Source: Saccharomonospora azurea NA-128 | GTDB taxonomy: Bacteria > Actinomycetota > Actinomycetes > Mycobacteriales > Pseudonocardiaceae | Assembly: GCF_000231055.2 (NCBI RefSeq) | Contig: NZ_CM001466.1 | Location: 135,343-199,342, forward strand | DNA length: 64,000 nucleotides | Direction of reading: 5' to 3' | Shown here: positions 36,670 through 46,064 of the stretch, piece after piece | Numbering within the stretch: position 1 is the stretch's first letter | Layout: every line of letters begins with the position of its first letter | Made by a program: the position numbers and the translations under genes | The notes under the pieces: generated by a model | What the model was told of the DNA's origin: nothing | The model's database searches: none | Seen by the model: the letters and a program-made list of their open reading frames with translations, nothing else

Positions 36670-38363
36670 GGCTTCGGCTCCGTCTCGGCGTTCGGGTCGC
36701 CTCCCGCGTCGCCGCCGTCCCGGCGCGGTGGGAACAGGCCCTCCGGCAAGCCTTTGCCGTCCCAGTTCAGCAGGTTCACCCGGTTGTGTTTGCTCACGGG
36801 CGCGGCTGGGGTGTCGCTGAGCTGACGGCCTTGCAGGGCGGCGAAATTCTCCACCGCGATCGGGAGGGCGCCTCCCGACGTTTCGCCGAACGGCCCCGAC
36901 CCTCCCATGCCCGGCCCGCCCTCGTAGTCGAGGCTGCACTCGGTGGCCAGCTCTTCCAAGCCGTGTGCCTGCTCGGCATGCGCCGGTGGAATCACGTACC
37001 GCTCTTCGTACTTCGCCAGCGCCAGCAGCCGATACATGTCGTACATGCGCTCGCCGGTCATCCCGACGCGTCGGGGAATCGCCTCGTCGGGTTCTCGACC
37101 CAGGTTGATGTCACGCATGTAGCTGCGCATCGCCGCCATCCTGCGGAGCACATCCGCGACCGGCTCGGGATCACCCGCCGTGAACAGCTCCGCCAGGTAC
37201 TCCACCGGGATGCGAAGGGCCTCGATGGCGGCGAAGAGGTTGCCGTGGTCCTCGCCGTCGTGTCCGGTGTCGCGCACGACGTCCACGACGGGGGACAGAG
37301 GCGGGATGTAGAAGACCATCGGCATGGTGCGGTACTCGGGATGCAGCGGTAGAGCGAGCCCGTAGGTGTGGATCAGGTGGTACACGGGGGAGCGCTGCGC
37401 GGCCTCGATCCAATCGTGCGGGATTCCCGCGCGCTCCGCTCCGGCGACGACGTCCGGGTCGTTCGGGTCGAGCAGAAGGTCACGTTGGGTGCGTAGCAGG
37501 TCCCGCTCGGGGGCGCTCGCGGCCTCGGTCACGCGGTCGACGTCGTAGAGGACGAGTCCGATGTAGCGCAGTCGGCCCACACATGTCTCCGCGCACACCG
37601 TCGGGAGTCCCACTTCCACGCGAGGGAAACAGAAGGTGCACTTCTCGGCCTTGCCGGTGCGGTGGTTGAAGTACACCTTCTTGTAGGGGCAGCCCGTGAC
37701 GCACATCCGCCAGCCGCGGCAGCGGTCCTGGTCGACCAGCACGATGCCGTCCTCGGTGCGCTTGTAGATCGCGCCGGACGGGCAGGACGCGGCACACGAG
37801 GGGTTCAGGCAGTGCTCGCAGATGCGCGGCAGGTAGAACATGAACGTTCGCTCGAACTCGAACCGGACCTTGTCCGCGATCTTGGTGATCAACGGGTCGG
37901 CTCGACCGTGTTCCGGAGCACCGCCGAGGTCGTCGTCCCAGTTCGCCGACCAGCTGATCGCGGTCTCCTCTCCACTGATCAGCGAGCGGGGGCGGGCCAC
38001 CGGAATGTCGTCCTGCGGCGGTGCGCTGGTGAGATGGTCGTAGTCGTAGGTCCACGGCTCGTAGTAGTCGCGGATGTTCGGCAGCTTCGGGTTGCTGAAG
38101 ATGGTGAGCAGCTTGCGCAGCCGCCCACCCGCCTTCAGCCTCAACCGTCCTCGGCGGTTCAACTCCCACCCGCCCTGCCAGCGCTGTTGATCCTCGTAGG
38201 TGCGGGGATAACCCTGTCCCGGGCGCGTCTCGACGTTGTTGAACCACACGTACTCCACGCCGGACCGGTTGGTCCAGGCCTGTTTGCACGTCACCGAGCA
38301 GGTGTGGCAGCCGATGCACTTGTCGAGGTTCATCACCATCGCCATCTGGGCCATGACTCGCAT
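36666..38363 (-). CDS. narH: Respiratory nitrate reductase beta subunit (Fe-S)
   Basis: Electron-transfer subunit between NarI and NarG at the cytoplasmic face. The 565 residues hold four cysteine clusters: CIGCHTCSVTCKQAW (about 17-31), CEHCLNPSCAASCPSG (about 183-198), CRGWRMCVTGCPYKK (with Trp replacing one Cys, as in the 3Fe-4S cluster of NarH) and CTFCFPRVEVGLPTVCAETC. Its ATG shares bases with the narG stop. The Pro/Gly-rich C-terminus is slightly long for the family. Confidence 0.94.
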   Translation of the reverse strand: MRVMAQMAMVMNLDKCIGCHTCSVTCKQAWTNRSGVEYVWFNNVETRPGQGYPRTYEDQQRWQGGWELNRRGRLRLKAGGRLRKLLTIFSNPKLPNIRDYYEPWTYDYDHLTSAPPQDDIPVARPRSLISGEETAISWSANWDDDLGGAPEHGRADPLITKIADKVRFEFERTFMFYLPRICEHCLNPSCAASCPSGAIYKRTEDGIVLVDQDRCRGWRMCVTGCPYKKVYFNHRTGKAEKCTFCFPRVEVGLPTVCAETCVGRLRYIGLVLYDVDRVTEAASAPERDLLRTQRDLLLDPNDPDVVAGAERAGIPHDWIEAAQRSPVYHLIHTYGLALPLHPEYRTMPMVFYIPPLSPVVDVVRDTGHDGEDHGNLFAAIEALRIPVEYLAELFTAGDPEPVADVLRRMAAMRSYMRDINLGREPDEAIPRRVGMTGERMYDMYRLLALAKYEERYVIPPAHAEQAHGLEELATECSLDYEGGPGMGGSGPFGETSGGALPIAVENFAALQGRQLSDTPAAPVSKHNRVNLLNWDGKGLPEGLFPPRRDGGDAGGDPNAETEPKP

Positions 38364-41300
38364 CAGTACGTCACCTCCTGACTGCGCCTGCGGATGACGG
38401 TGATCTCGTCACGCTGGTTGCCGGTGGGGCCCAGGTAGTTGAACGCGAAGGACAGCTGCGCGTAGCCGCCGATCAGATGCGTGGGTTTGATCAGCAACCG
38501 GGTCAGTGAATTGTGAATACCTCCGCGCTTGCCGGACGTCTCCGCTCTGGGAACGTCGATCAGTCGCTCCTGCGCGTGATACATGTACACGGTGCCGCGC
38601 GGCATGCGGTGCGAGACGATCGCGCGCGCCACCACGACGCCGTTGCGGTTGACGGCCTCGATCCAGTCGTTGTCGGCCACCCCGATCGCCCCGGCGTCCT
38701 CCACGGACATCCAGATGGTCGGCCCACCCCGGGACAGGCTCAGCATCAACAGGTTGTCCTGGTACTCGGAGTGGATCGACCACTTGCTGTGGGGAGTGAG
38801 GTAGCGCACGGCCAAGCCCGAGCCGTCCTGGGTTCCCGGTCTGGGGTCGGAGAACAGAGCGGTCAGGTCGAGCGGAGGCCGGAACACCGGGAGGTTCTCC
38901 CCGAGTTCGCTCATCCAGTCGTGGTCGAGGTAGAAGTGTTGCCGGCCCGTGAGCGTGTGCCACGGTTTGCCGCGCTCGACATTGATGGTGAAGGGTGAGT
39001 AGCGTCGGCCTCCGGCCTCCGATCCCGACCACTCCGGTGAGGTGATCACGGGAACGGGTGCCTTCTGGGTGTCGGAGAACGTGATCTGCTTGCCTGCGTG
39101 CTCGGCGGCCAGGTCGGCCAGCCGGGTACCGGTCCGTTCCTCCAACGTTCGAAATCCCTGGGTGGCCAGGCGGCCGTTCGTGGTGCCCGAGAGAGCCAGG
39201 ATGGCTTCGCACATGTCCACTTCCCGCGCCAACGACGGGCGACCGTGCGCGGGACCGCCGCGTACCATCCCGTTCTTCTCCCGCAGGTAAGCCACTTCGC
39301 GGTCGACGGAGAAGGTCACTCCCTTGGTGGTGGCGCCGTGCGATTCCAGCATCGGTCCGAGGGCGTTCATCTTCGCCGCGATCGCGGTGTAGTCGCGCTC
39401 GACGACGGTGAGTCTCGGCATGGTGAGTCCCGGAACCGGGTCGCACTCGCCTTTCTTCCAGTCGCGCACGATCCCATGCGGGGTGGCGAGTTCGTCGGCG
39501 GTGTCGTGCAGGAGAGGTGTGGCCACGACGTCTCGCCGCGTGCCGAGGTGATCGACCGCCAGCCTGCTGAACGTCTCCGCGATCGCCTGGAACGCAGCCC
39601 AGTCGGAGCGCGTCTGCCATGGCGGGGCGATCGCCGGGTTGAACGAATGCACGAAGGGGTGCATGTCGGTGGTGTTGAGATCGTGCTTCTCGTACCAGGT
39701 GGCCGAAGGCAACACCACGTCGGAGAACAGTGTGGTGCTGGTCATCCGGAAGTCCAACGACAGCAGCAGGTCGAGCTTGCCCACGGGAGCCTCGTCGTGC
39801 CAGACGACCTCGCGGGGGCGAGCGTGCGGGGGTACTTCCTCCGCGCGCAGCGACGAATCGCTGCCCAGTAGGTGCTTGAGGAAGTACTCGTTGCCCTTGG
39901 CCGACGAGCCGAGTAGGTTGGCGCGCCAGACACTCAGCACTCTCGGGATGTTCTGTGGGGCATCGGGGTCCTCACAGGCGAACTTGAGCCGGCCCGCCTG
40001 GAGTTCCGCCACGACGTACTCGGCCGGGTCCGTTCCCGCGCGCTCGGCTTCGTCGGCCAGGTCCAGGGGATTGCGGTCGAACGTCGGCGCGCTCGGCATC
40101 CATCCCATGCGGGCGGACTGGGCGAGCAGGTCGGCAGTGGTGTGACCTGCGAGAACTCCTCGCGCTGTGGTGGCGTTGTGGGCGTCCGCGCCCGAGTGGT
40201 CGTAGCGGAACTGGTCCGTGTGGAGGTACCAGTAGGCGGTCTGGATGGTCTGGCGGGCCGGGCGCGACCAGTCCAGCCCGAATGCCAGGTTGCTCCAGCC
40301 GGTGATCGGGCGGCACTTCTCCTGTCCCACGTAGTGCGCCCAGCCGCCGCCGTTGACCCCTTGTCCGCCGGTGAGCATGGTGAGCGTGAGGAACGCCCGG
40401 TAGATGGTGTCCGAGTGGAACCAGTGATTGGTCCCGGCTCCCATGATGATCATCGACCGGCCGCCCGTGGCCTCGGCCGTGGCGGCGAACTCCCGGGCGA
40501 TGCGCGTGGTGGCGCTCGCGGGAACACCGGTGATCGATTCCTGCCAGGCCGGCGTGTACGGAGTGGTGGGATCGTCGTAGCCGCCCGGCCAGTCACCAGG
40601 CAGGCCGTCGCGTTGCACGCCGTACTGGGCGAGCAACAGGTCGAACACCGTGGTCACCAGCTGCCCGCCGACTCGTCGGGCCGGAACACCTCGACGCAGT
40701 GTCGCGGCCACCGCCGAGTCGCCATCCGGGTGACCGGTGTGCCCGTCGAACCGAGGCAGCAGCACCGTCACCGGTTCGGACCCGGGCCCGGAGGCCGACA
40801 ACATCGGGTCCACACCGTCCAGGTCGAGGTTCCACCGACCGATGCCGGACTCGCCGTAGCGGAAACCGACCGAGCCATTGGGCACCACAGGCTCGCTGGT
40901 CGCCGAGTCGAGCAGGACTGTCTTGAACGCCGCGTGTTCATCCGCCTCGGCCGCCGCGGCATCAAGGCTCAAGTCCGCCGCCGTGAGGAACTTGCCCGGC
41001 ACATGACCGTCCGTGTGCTCGTCGAGTCGCACGAGGAACGGAAGGTCGGTGAATCGTGTGACGTAGTCCTCGAACGCCGGTGTCCGCCGATCGACGAAGA
41101 ACTCGCGCAACACGACATGGCCCATGGCCATGGCCAGCGCGCCATCGGTGCCGGGACGTATCGCGAGCCAGTCGTCGGCGAACTTGACGTTGTCGGCGTA
41201 GTCCGGGGAGACAGCCACGACCTTCTGGCCGCGGTAGCGCGCCTCGACCATCCAGTGCGCGTCGGGAGTGCGGGTCACCGGGAGATTCGACCCCCACATG

Positions 41301-42091
41301 ATCAGGTACGCGGCGTCCCACCAGTCGCCCGACTCGGGAACGTCGGTCTGGTCTCCGAACACTTGAGGCGAGGCGACCGGAAGATCGGCGTACCAGTCGT
41401 AGAACGACAGCATGGGCGCCCCGAGTAGGGAGAGGAATCGAGAACCCGAGGCGTAGGACACCATCGACATCGCGGGGATCGGGGAGAACCCAGCGACGCG
41501 GTCGGGCCCGTACTGCTTGACCGTGTACACGTGCGCCGCAGCCACGATCTCGGTCGCCTCGTCCCAGCTCGCCCGCACGAGTCCGCCGTGGCCACGCGCG
41601 GACTTGTAGAGCCGGGCCGCCTCGGGATCTTCGACGATCTCCGCCCACGCGGCGACCGGATCGCCGGTTCGTTGCCGTGCCCGCCGATACAGCTCCAGCA
41701 GCACACCGCGCACATAGGGGTAGCGCACGCGTGTGGGGGAGTAGGTGTACCAGGAGAACGCGGCCCCGCGTGGGCAACCGCGCGGCTCGTACTCCGGGCG
41801 GTCCGGGCCCACGGACGGGTAATCGGTCTGCTGTGCTTCCCACGTGATGATGCCGTCGGAGACGTAGACCTTCCACGAACACGACCCGGTGCAGTTCACC
41901 CCGTGGGTCGAGCGGACGACCTTGTCGTGCCGCCAGCGATCACGGTAGAACGTGTCCGCGTCCCTGCCTCCGGTGTGTTCGAGTGTCCGGAGGTCGTCGG
42001 ACACCGTGCCGCGGGTGAAGAAGCGGCGGGTGCGCACGAGCGCGTCGGTCAGCTCGTTGTCCATACCGGATCGGTCAGGCGCAGTACTCAC
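38363..42091 (-). CDS. narG: Respiratory nitrate reductase alpha subunit (Mo-bisMGD)
   Basis: Catalytic subunit reducing nitrate to nitrite. The 1242-residue length matches NarG. The N-terminal Fe-S motif HGVNCTGSCSWKVYV (about 55-69) with a later Cys in PRGCPRGAAFSW, the Mo-bisMGD region YLIMWGSNLPVTRTPDAHW, and the C-terminal LTGRQHFYLDHDWM and HSKWSIHSEYQDNLLM are all present. I place the start at GTG 42091 because AAAGGGG lies about 8 bases upstream and it overlaps the narK stop (GTGA); the open frame extends much further. Oriented to the cytoplasm, as no Tat signal is visible. Confidence 0.95.
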   Translation of the reverse strand: MSTAPDRSGMDNELTDALVRTRRFFTRGTVSDDLRTLEHTGGRDADTFYRDRWRHDKVVRSTHGVNCTGSCSWKVYVSDGIITWEAQQTDYPSVGPDRPEYEPRGCPRGAAFSWYTYSPTRVRYPYVRGVLLELYRRARQRTGDPVAAWAEIVEDPEAARLYKSARGHGGLVRASWDEATEIVAAAHVYTVKQYGPDRVAGFSPIPAMSMVSYASGSRFLSLLGAPMLSFYDWYADLPVASPQVFGDQTDVPESGDWWDAAYLIMWGSNLPVTRTPDAHWMVEARYRGQKVVAVSPDYADNVKFADDWLAIRPGTDGALAMAMGHVVLREFFVDRRTPAFEDYVTRFTDLPFLVRLDEHTDGHVPGKFLTAADLSLDAAAAEADEHAAFKTVLLDSATSEPVVPNGSVGFRYGESGIGRWNLDLDGVDPMLSASGPGSEPVTVLLPRFDGHTGHPDGDSAVAATLRRGVPARRVGGQLVTTVFDLLLAQYGVQRDGLPGDWPGGYDDPTTPYTPAWQESITGVPASATTRIAREFAATAEATGGRSMIIMGAGTNHWFHSDTIYRAFLTLTMLTGGQGVNGGGWAHYVGQEKCRPITGWSNLAFGLDWSRPARQTIQTAYWYLHTDQFRYDHSGADAHNATTARGVLAGHTTADLLAQSARMGWMPSAPTFDRNPLDLADEAERAGTDPAEYVVAELQAGRLKFACEDPDAPQNIPRVLSVWRANLLGSSAKGNEYFLKHLLGSDSSLRAEEVPPHARPREVVWHDEAPVGKLDLLLSLDFRMTSTTLFSDVVLPSATWYEKHDLNTTDMHPFVHSFNPAIAPPWQTRSDWAAFQAIAETFSRLAVDHLGTRRDVVATPLLHDTADELATPHGIVRDWKKGECDPVPGLTMPRLTVVERDYTAIAAKMNALGPMLESHGATTKGVTFSVDREVAYLREKNGMVRGGPAHGRPSLAREVDMCEAILALSGTTNGRLATQGFRTLEERTGTRLADLAAEHAGKQITFSDTQKAPVPVITSPEWSGSEAGGRRYSPFTINVERGKPWHTLTGRQHFYLDHDWMSELGENLPVFRPPLDLTALFSDPRPGTQDGSGLAVRYLTPHSKWSIHSEYQDNLLMLSLSRGGPTIWMSVEDAGAIGVADNDWIEAVNRNGVVVARAIVSHRMPRGTVYMYHAQERLIDVPRAETSGKRGGIHNSLTRLLIKPTHLIGGYAQLSFAFNYLGPTGNQRDEITVIRRRSQEVTY

Positions 42092-43428
42092 GGTGGTGTC
42101 CCCTTTCGGCGAGCGCGAAGGTACTGCCGCCTGTGGTGCGCCCGACCACCACGGCGAAATCGAGGGCCCGTAGGCCGTGCGAACCGACCGTCGAGGTCGC
42201 GGTGGTTCGGTGTTCGGTGCGCCCGGACACCACGTTGGACGGTGGTCAGCGTGAAGCCCACCATCGCGGCGGCGACCACCGCGAGCGCGATCAATCCCAC
42301 CGCGTACGAACCCAGACGACCGTAGACCGCGCCCATCACCAGCGGTGGTACGAAGCCACCCAATCCGCCTGCGGCGCCGACCACCCCGGTGACCCCGCCG
42401 ACTCGCTCCGGAGGCGTCAGCAGGGGCACGAGCGTGAAGACGGCACCGGTACCCAGCCCGAAGCCCGTGGCCATCACCAGGAACGCCACCGTCCCGAGCG
42501 GCATGAGCGGCGGGGTGAACGACTGCACGACCGCTCCCGCGGCGACCACCGCCATCGATGCGGAGTACACCGAGACCGGGCCGAGCCGGTCGGACAGCCA
42601 GCCCCCCACCGGACGCATCACCACCGCGACCACCACGAACCCCGCCATGCGGCTCGCGGCATCGGCTTCCGCCAGGGCGTAGGCCGACTCCAGGTAGGCG
42701 GGCAGGTACACGGAGAACGCGACGTATCCCCCGAAAGCCAGTGCGTACAGGGCCGATGCCTGCCACGTGACGGGCATGCGCAGTGCCGTCCGTAGCCGAT
42801 GAGTGAACGGCTCGGCTTGTGTGGTGCCGCCGGGGGGATCCCTCAGAACGAGTGTCGCGATCAGCGCGTAGACGGCCAGACACACCGCCGTCACGAGAAA
42901 CGGCGTGGGGGTGCCCCAGAGGTCGACCAGGGCCACCGTGGTCAACGCTCCGACGGCGGTCCCGCCCATGCCGACGCCGTAGATGCCGTTGGCCAACCCT
43001 CGTCGATGTGGGGGAAACCAGGCGTTGACGAAGGGCATTCCGACCGCGAACACCGTCCCACCGATGCCCAGGACGAATCCACCGGCGAGCAAGGCGACCA
43101 GCGAGGTGTCACCGGCGAAACCGAGGAACAACACCGGCACGATCGTCGCCAGCGACACGAGAGGGAACATGCGGTGACCACCGAACCGGTCGGTCAACGC
43201 GCCGATCGGGATGCGACCGAGCGAGCCGACCACCACCGGCACCGCCACCACGAGTGACTTCTCGAAGGCGCTCAAGCCGAGGTCGCGGGCCAACGCGGGG
43301 GCGAGGGGGCTGAGCAGCGACCACGCCCAGAAGTTGAGACCGAACCCGATGGTGGCCACGACGAGCATGAGCACCGGGCGACCGCCGACCGCTGTGGTGG
43401 TCCGTTCGGCCCTGGAGCCAGCTCCCAT
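42088..43428 (-). CDS. narK: Nitrate/nitrite transporter, MFS NarK family
   Basis: Imports nitrate and/or exports nitrite for the reductase encoded behind it. The 446-residue, 12-helix protein starts its first helix at LMLVVATIGFGLNFWAWSLL and has the MFS loop GRIPIGALTDRFGGHR and the nitrate signature region GIGGTVFAVGMPFVNAWFPP (about 120-139) and GVVGAAGGLGGFVPP (about 365-379). ATG 43428 follows GAGGG by 5 bases. It is first in the narK-narGHJI operon. No NarL/NarX or FNR-type regulator gene is adjacent. Confidence 0.92.
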   Translation of the reverse strand: MGAGSRAERTTTAVGGRPVLMLVVATIGFGLNFWAWSLLSPLAPALARDLGLSAFEKSLVVAVPVVVGSLGRIPIGALTDRFGGHRMFPLVSLATIVPVLFLGFAGDTSLVALLAGGFVLGIGGTVFAVGMPFVNAWFPPHRRGLANGIYGVGMGGTAVGALTTVALVDLWGTPTPFLVTAVCLAVYALIATLVLRDPPGGTTQAEPFTHRLRTALRMPVTWQASALYALAFGGYVAFSVYLPAYLESAYALAEADAASRMAGFVVVAVVMRPVGGWLSDRLGPVSVYSASMAVVAAGAVVQSFTPPLMPLGTVAFLVMATGFGLGTGAVFTLVPLLTPPERVGGVTGVVGAAGGLGGFVPPLVMGAVYGRLGSYAVGLIALAVVAAAMVGFTLTTVQRGVRAHRTPNHRDLDGRFARPTGPRFRRGGRAHHRRQYLRARRKGTPP

Positions 43429-43524
43429 CGCCACCCTCGCGCTCGTTCGCTCGATCCTGCGTCTGCCCACATCGTCGCGTCGAGCGGGGTGGCTCGCGAC
43501 CGCATGACGCGCTCGGGTGAGGTG

Positions 43525-43552
43525 ACCTGCCGTGGTTCCGGGGACGGCAGGT
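43525..43552. promoter_or_regulatory. Inverted repeat at the start of the 51-residue ORF
   Basis: ACCTGCCGT (43525-43533) and ACGGCAGGT (43544-43552) form a 9-bp stem with a 10-base loop. The right arm contains the GGCAGG that would be the ribosome site and touches the GTG start at 43551, so it could be an operator or a translation-control hairpin. Confidence 0.6.
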
Positions 43553-43706
43553 GAACCGCGAGCGGCTGGCCGAGGCGGAGTGGATCGCGCCCACCAAGGA
43601 GCGTTTTCCCTGTATCGAGTGCGCGTGCGAGGACTGGGAGGGGACCTCGATGCGGTGTGACACCGAGGGCTGTGGTCACCCCGGTTTCGCTCACTGGGGA
43701 ATCTGA
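43551..43706 (+). CDS. Small Cys-rich (zinc-ribbon-like) protein, unrecognised
   Basis: A 51-residue ORF reading VNRERLAEAEWIAPTKER at its start, then CIECACEDW, MRCDTEGCGHPGFAHWGI. Five cysteines and two histidines in 30 residues suggest metal binding (CxxC ... CxxxxxC-x-H). I do not recognise the family. Codon third positions are GC-rich as in neighbours, supporting coding. It diverges from narK, 122 bases away, and converges on an acyl-CoA dehydrogenase gene. Inverted repeats flank both ends. Confidence 0.55.
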   Translation: MNRERLAEAEWIAPTKERFPCIECACEDWEGTSMRCDTEGCGHPGFAHWGI

Positions 43707-43715
43707 CCACAGCCC
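43667..43715. terminator. Inverted repeat spanning the 3' end of the small ORF
   Basis: GGGCTGTGGTCA (43667-43678) and TGACCACAGCCC (43704-43715) are perfect 12-bp complements separated by 25 bases; the right arm includes the ORF stop codon. A further 12-bp palindrome GCCCGTACGGGC (43712-43723) overlaps it. It lies between converging genes and likely terminates both. Confidence 0.65.
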
Positions 43716-43725
43716 GTACGGGCGA

Positions 43726-44865
43726 CTACGCCGGCGGCAGGTCCACCACCCCGGCGAGGTGGGCGCGGTGACGGCCCGGGGTGCCGAGGGCGATCTCGTC
43801 GGCCTTGGCGCGCTTGAGGTACAGGTGCGCCGGGTGTTCCCAGGTCATCCCGATGCCGCCGTGGAGTTGGATCGCCTCCTCGGCGGCGTGCACGGCCACG
43901 GCGGAGCAGTGGGACTGCGCCACGGCCACGGCCACCTCGACGTCGGAACCGGGCCCGAACGCGTCGGGAGCGGCGAGGACGTCGGCGGCGTAGCGGGCGG
44001 CGGCCCGCGCGGTCACCAGGTCCAGCCACACGTCGGCGAGCCGGTGCTTGAGCGCCTGGAACGAGCCGACCGGCCTGCCGAACTGGTGGCGCTGCCGCAC
44101 GTACTCGACGGTGGTGTCCAGACACCACTGCGCCACACCGAGCTGCTCGGAGGCCAGCAGCCCGGCCGCGGTGTGCAGTCCCCGCGTCAGCGCGTCGACG
44201 GCGGTGGCACCCCGGGCGAGCTCGCGCGCCGGTGCCTGCCGCAACCGGACGTCGCCCACCCGCCGGGTCAGGTCGAACGAGACCACCTCGTCGACGTCGA
44301 CTCCGGTGGCGGAGGTGTCCACCGCGAACAGGGCGGGACCGTCGGAGGTCACGGCGGGCACGACGAGGACGTCGGCGACGGCGAGGTCGGCCACCGTGGT
44401 CACGGCGCCGTCGAGCAGTCCCGCCTCCGCGTGCACCGCGGTCGGGAAGTCCGTGTTCGGGTCGGTGGACAGGGGCACGACCAGCGTGGCCGTGGCCTCG
44501 CCCGTGGCGAGTCGCCGCAGCAGCGTGGCCACCGGCTCGGCCTCGGTGTCCGCGTGCAGCAGCACCGACGTCGCGAGGACCGCACTGCCGAGGAACGGGA
44601 CGGGCGCGACGGCGCGGCCCAGTTCCTCCAGCACCAGGGCGGTCTCCCGGAACGACGCCCCCTGGCCGCCGAGCTGCTCCGGCACGGGCAGCCCGGCGAG
44701 CCCGAGGTCGCTCGCCAGCGTCTGCCACAGCGCCCTGTCGTAGGCCGGTTCGCTGTCCATGCCCGACACGAGCGAGGCGGGGAGGCCGCGGTCGGCGAGC
44801 ACGTCCCGGACCGTGGCCCGCAGGTCGGTCTCGACGTCGGAGTACAGCAGATCGGGGGTGCTCAT
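43726..44865 (-). CDS. Acyl-CoA dehydrogenase family protein (FadE-like, C-terminal partner type)
   Basis: A 379-residue ACAD-fold protein with LGLAGLPVPEQLGGQG (about 55-70), the arginine region YVRQRHQFGRPVGSFQALKH (about 253-272) and EEAIQLHGGIGMTWEHPAHL (about 328-347). The usual AxTEPxxGSD FAD/substrate motif is replaced by ATLVVPLSTDPNTDFPTA, and the C-terminus has IALGTPGRHR instead of EGTSEI. Such degenerate partners in actinobacteria pair with a neighbouring intact FadE in alpha2-beta2 enzymes; the upstream gene (coupled by ATGA) would be that partner. That pairing is an inference. Confidence 0.82.
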   Translation of the reverse strand: MSTPDLLYSDVETDLRATVRDVLADRGLPASLVSGMDSEPAYDRALWQTLASDLGLAGLPVPEQLGGQGASFRETALVLEELGRAVAPVPFLGSAVLATSVLLHADTEAEPVATLLRRLATGEATATLVVPLSTDPNTDFPTAVHAEAGLLDGAVTTVADLAVADVLVVPAVTSDGPALFAVDTSATGVDVDEVVSFDLTRRVGDVRLRQAPARELARGATAVDALTRGLHTAAGLLASEQLGVAQWCLDTTVEYVRQRHQFGRPVGSFQALKHRLADVWLDLVTARAAARYAADVLAAPDAFGPGSDVEVAVAVAQSHCSAVAVHAAEEAIQLHGGIGMTWEHPAHLYLKRAKADEIALGTPGRHRAHLAGVVDLPPA

Positions 44866-46064
44866 CGGGGCAGGTCCTTCCACGCGACGTCCTTGTCCAC
44901 CCTGGGTTCGGCGGGCAGCCCGAGGACCCGCTCGGCGATGATGTTGCGCAGGACCTCCGACGTGCCGCCCTCGATGGAGTTGCCCTTGGCCCGCAGGTAG
45001 CGGTAGCCCGCCTCGCGGCCGGTGAAGTCGACCAGCTCCGGCCTGCGCAGCGCCCAGTCGTCGTAGCGCAGGCCCTGCTCGCCCAGCAGCTCGACCTCCA
45101 GACCGGAGAGTTCCTGCGCGAGCCGCGCGAAGGCGAGCTTCATCGCCGAACCCTCCGGACCCGGTGCGCCCGCGGCGAGTTGCTGCCGCAGGCGCAGACC
45201 CGCGAGGCGCACCGCCTCCTGCTCGACCCACAGGCGCAGCAGCCGCTCGTGCAGGTCCGGGGTGCGCGACTCCGGGCGGGCCCGCCAGGTCTCGACGACC
45301 CGGCCGAGCATGCCGCTCTCGCGGGGCGCGGCGTTGCCGCCGATGGCCACGCGCTCGTTCATCAACGTCGTCTGCGCGACCCGCCAGCCCTCGCCGACAC
45401 CGCCGAGGCGGTGCGCGTCCGGGATCCGCACATCGGTGAGGAAGACCTCATTGAACTCCGCCTCGCCGGTGAGCTGCCGCAGCGGGCGCACCTCGACGCC
45501 CGGCGCCGTCATGTCGCACACGAAGTACGTGATGCCCTGGTGTTTGGGCACGTCCGGGTCGGTGCGGGCGATCAGGATCGCCCAGCGCGCGTTGTGCGCG
45601 GAGGACGTCCACACCTTCTGGCCGTTGACCACCCAGTCGTCACCGTCGCGCACGGCCCGGGTGGCGAGCGCGGCGAGGTCCGATCCGGCGCCGGGCTCGC
45701 TGAACAGCTGGCACCAGATTTCCTCGCCGGTCCACAGCGGACGGAGGAATCGGCGTTTCTGCTCCTCGGTGCCGACGGCGAGGATCGTGGGAGCCGCCAT
45801 GCCGAGCCCGATGCCGTTGCGCCGGGGATCGTTGTCCGGTGCGCCCGCGTCGGTGAGCGCGGAGTCGACCACGGCCTGCGCTCCGCGGGGCAGGCCGAGG
45901 CCGCCGAGCCCGACGGGGTAGTGCACCCAGGCCAGCCCGGCGTCGAACCGGGCCCGCAGGAAGTCCAGGCGGTCGGTGGTGGCGGGGTCGTGCTCGGTGA
46001 GCAACGCCGCCACCCGGTCACGGAGCTCATCCCGATCCTGCGAGGTCACCGCGTTCTCGGTCAT
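44862..46064 (-). CDS. Acyl-CoA dehydrogenase
   Basis: A 400-residue ACAD with intact signatures: WCQLFSEPGAGSDLAALAT (about 117-135), VWTSSAHNARW (about 152-162), and KGNSIEGGTSEVLRNIIAER (about 360-379), including the FAD/adenine-binding C-terminal motif. It has the long lid insert GITYFVCDMTAPGVEVRPL seen in FadE types acting on bulky or branched acyl-CoAs. Start and stop overlap both neighbours by four bases. Confidence 0.87.
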   Translation of the reverse strand: MTENAVTSQDRDELRDRVAALLTEHDPATTDRLDFLRARFDAGLAWVHYPVGLGGLGLPRGAQAVVDSALTDAGAPDNDPRRNGIGLGMAAPTILAVGTEEQKRRFLRPLWTGEEIWCQLFSEPGAGSDLAALATRAVRDGDDWVVNGQKVWTSSAHNARWAILIARTDPDVPKHQGITYFVCDMTAPGVEVRPLRQLTGEAEFNEVFLTDVRIPDAHRLGGVGEGWRVAQTTLMNERVAIGGNAAPRESGMLGRVVETWRARPESRTPDLHERLLRLWVEQEAVRLAGLRLRQQLAAGAPGPEGSAMKLAFARLAQELSGLEVELLGEQGLRYDDWALRRPELVDFTGREAGYRYLRAKGNSIEGGTSEVLRNIIAERVLGLPAEPRVDKDVAWKDLPR

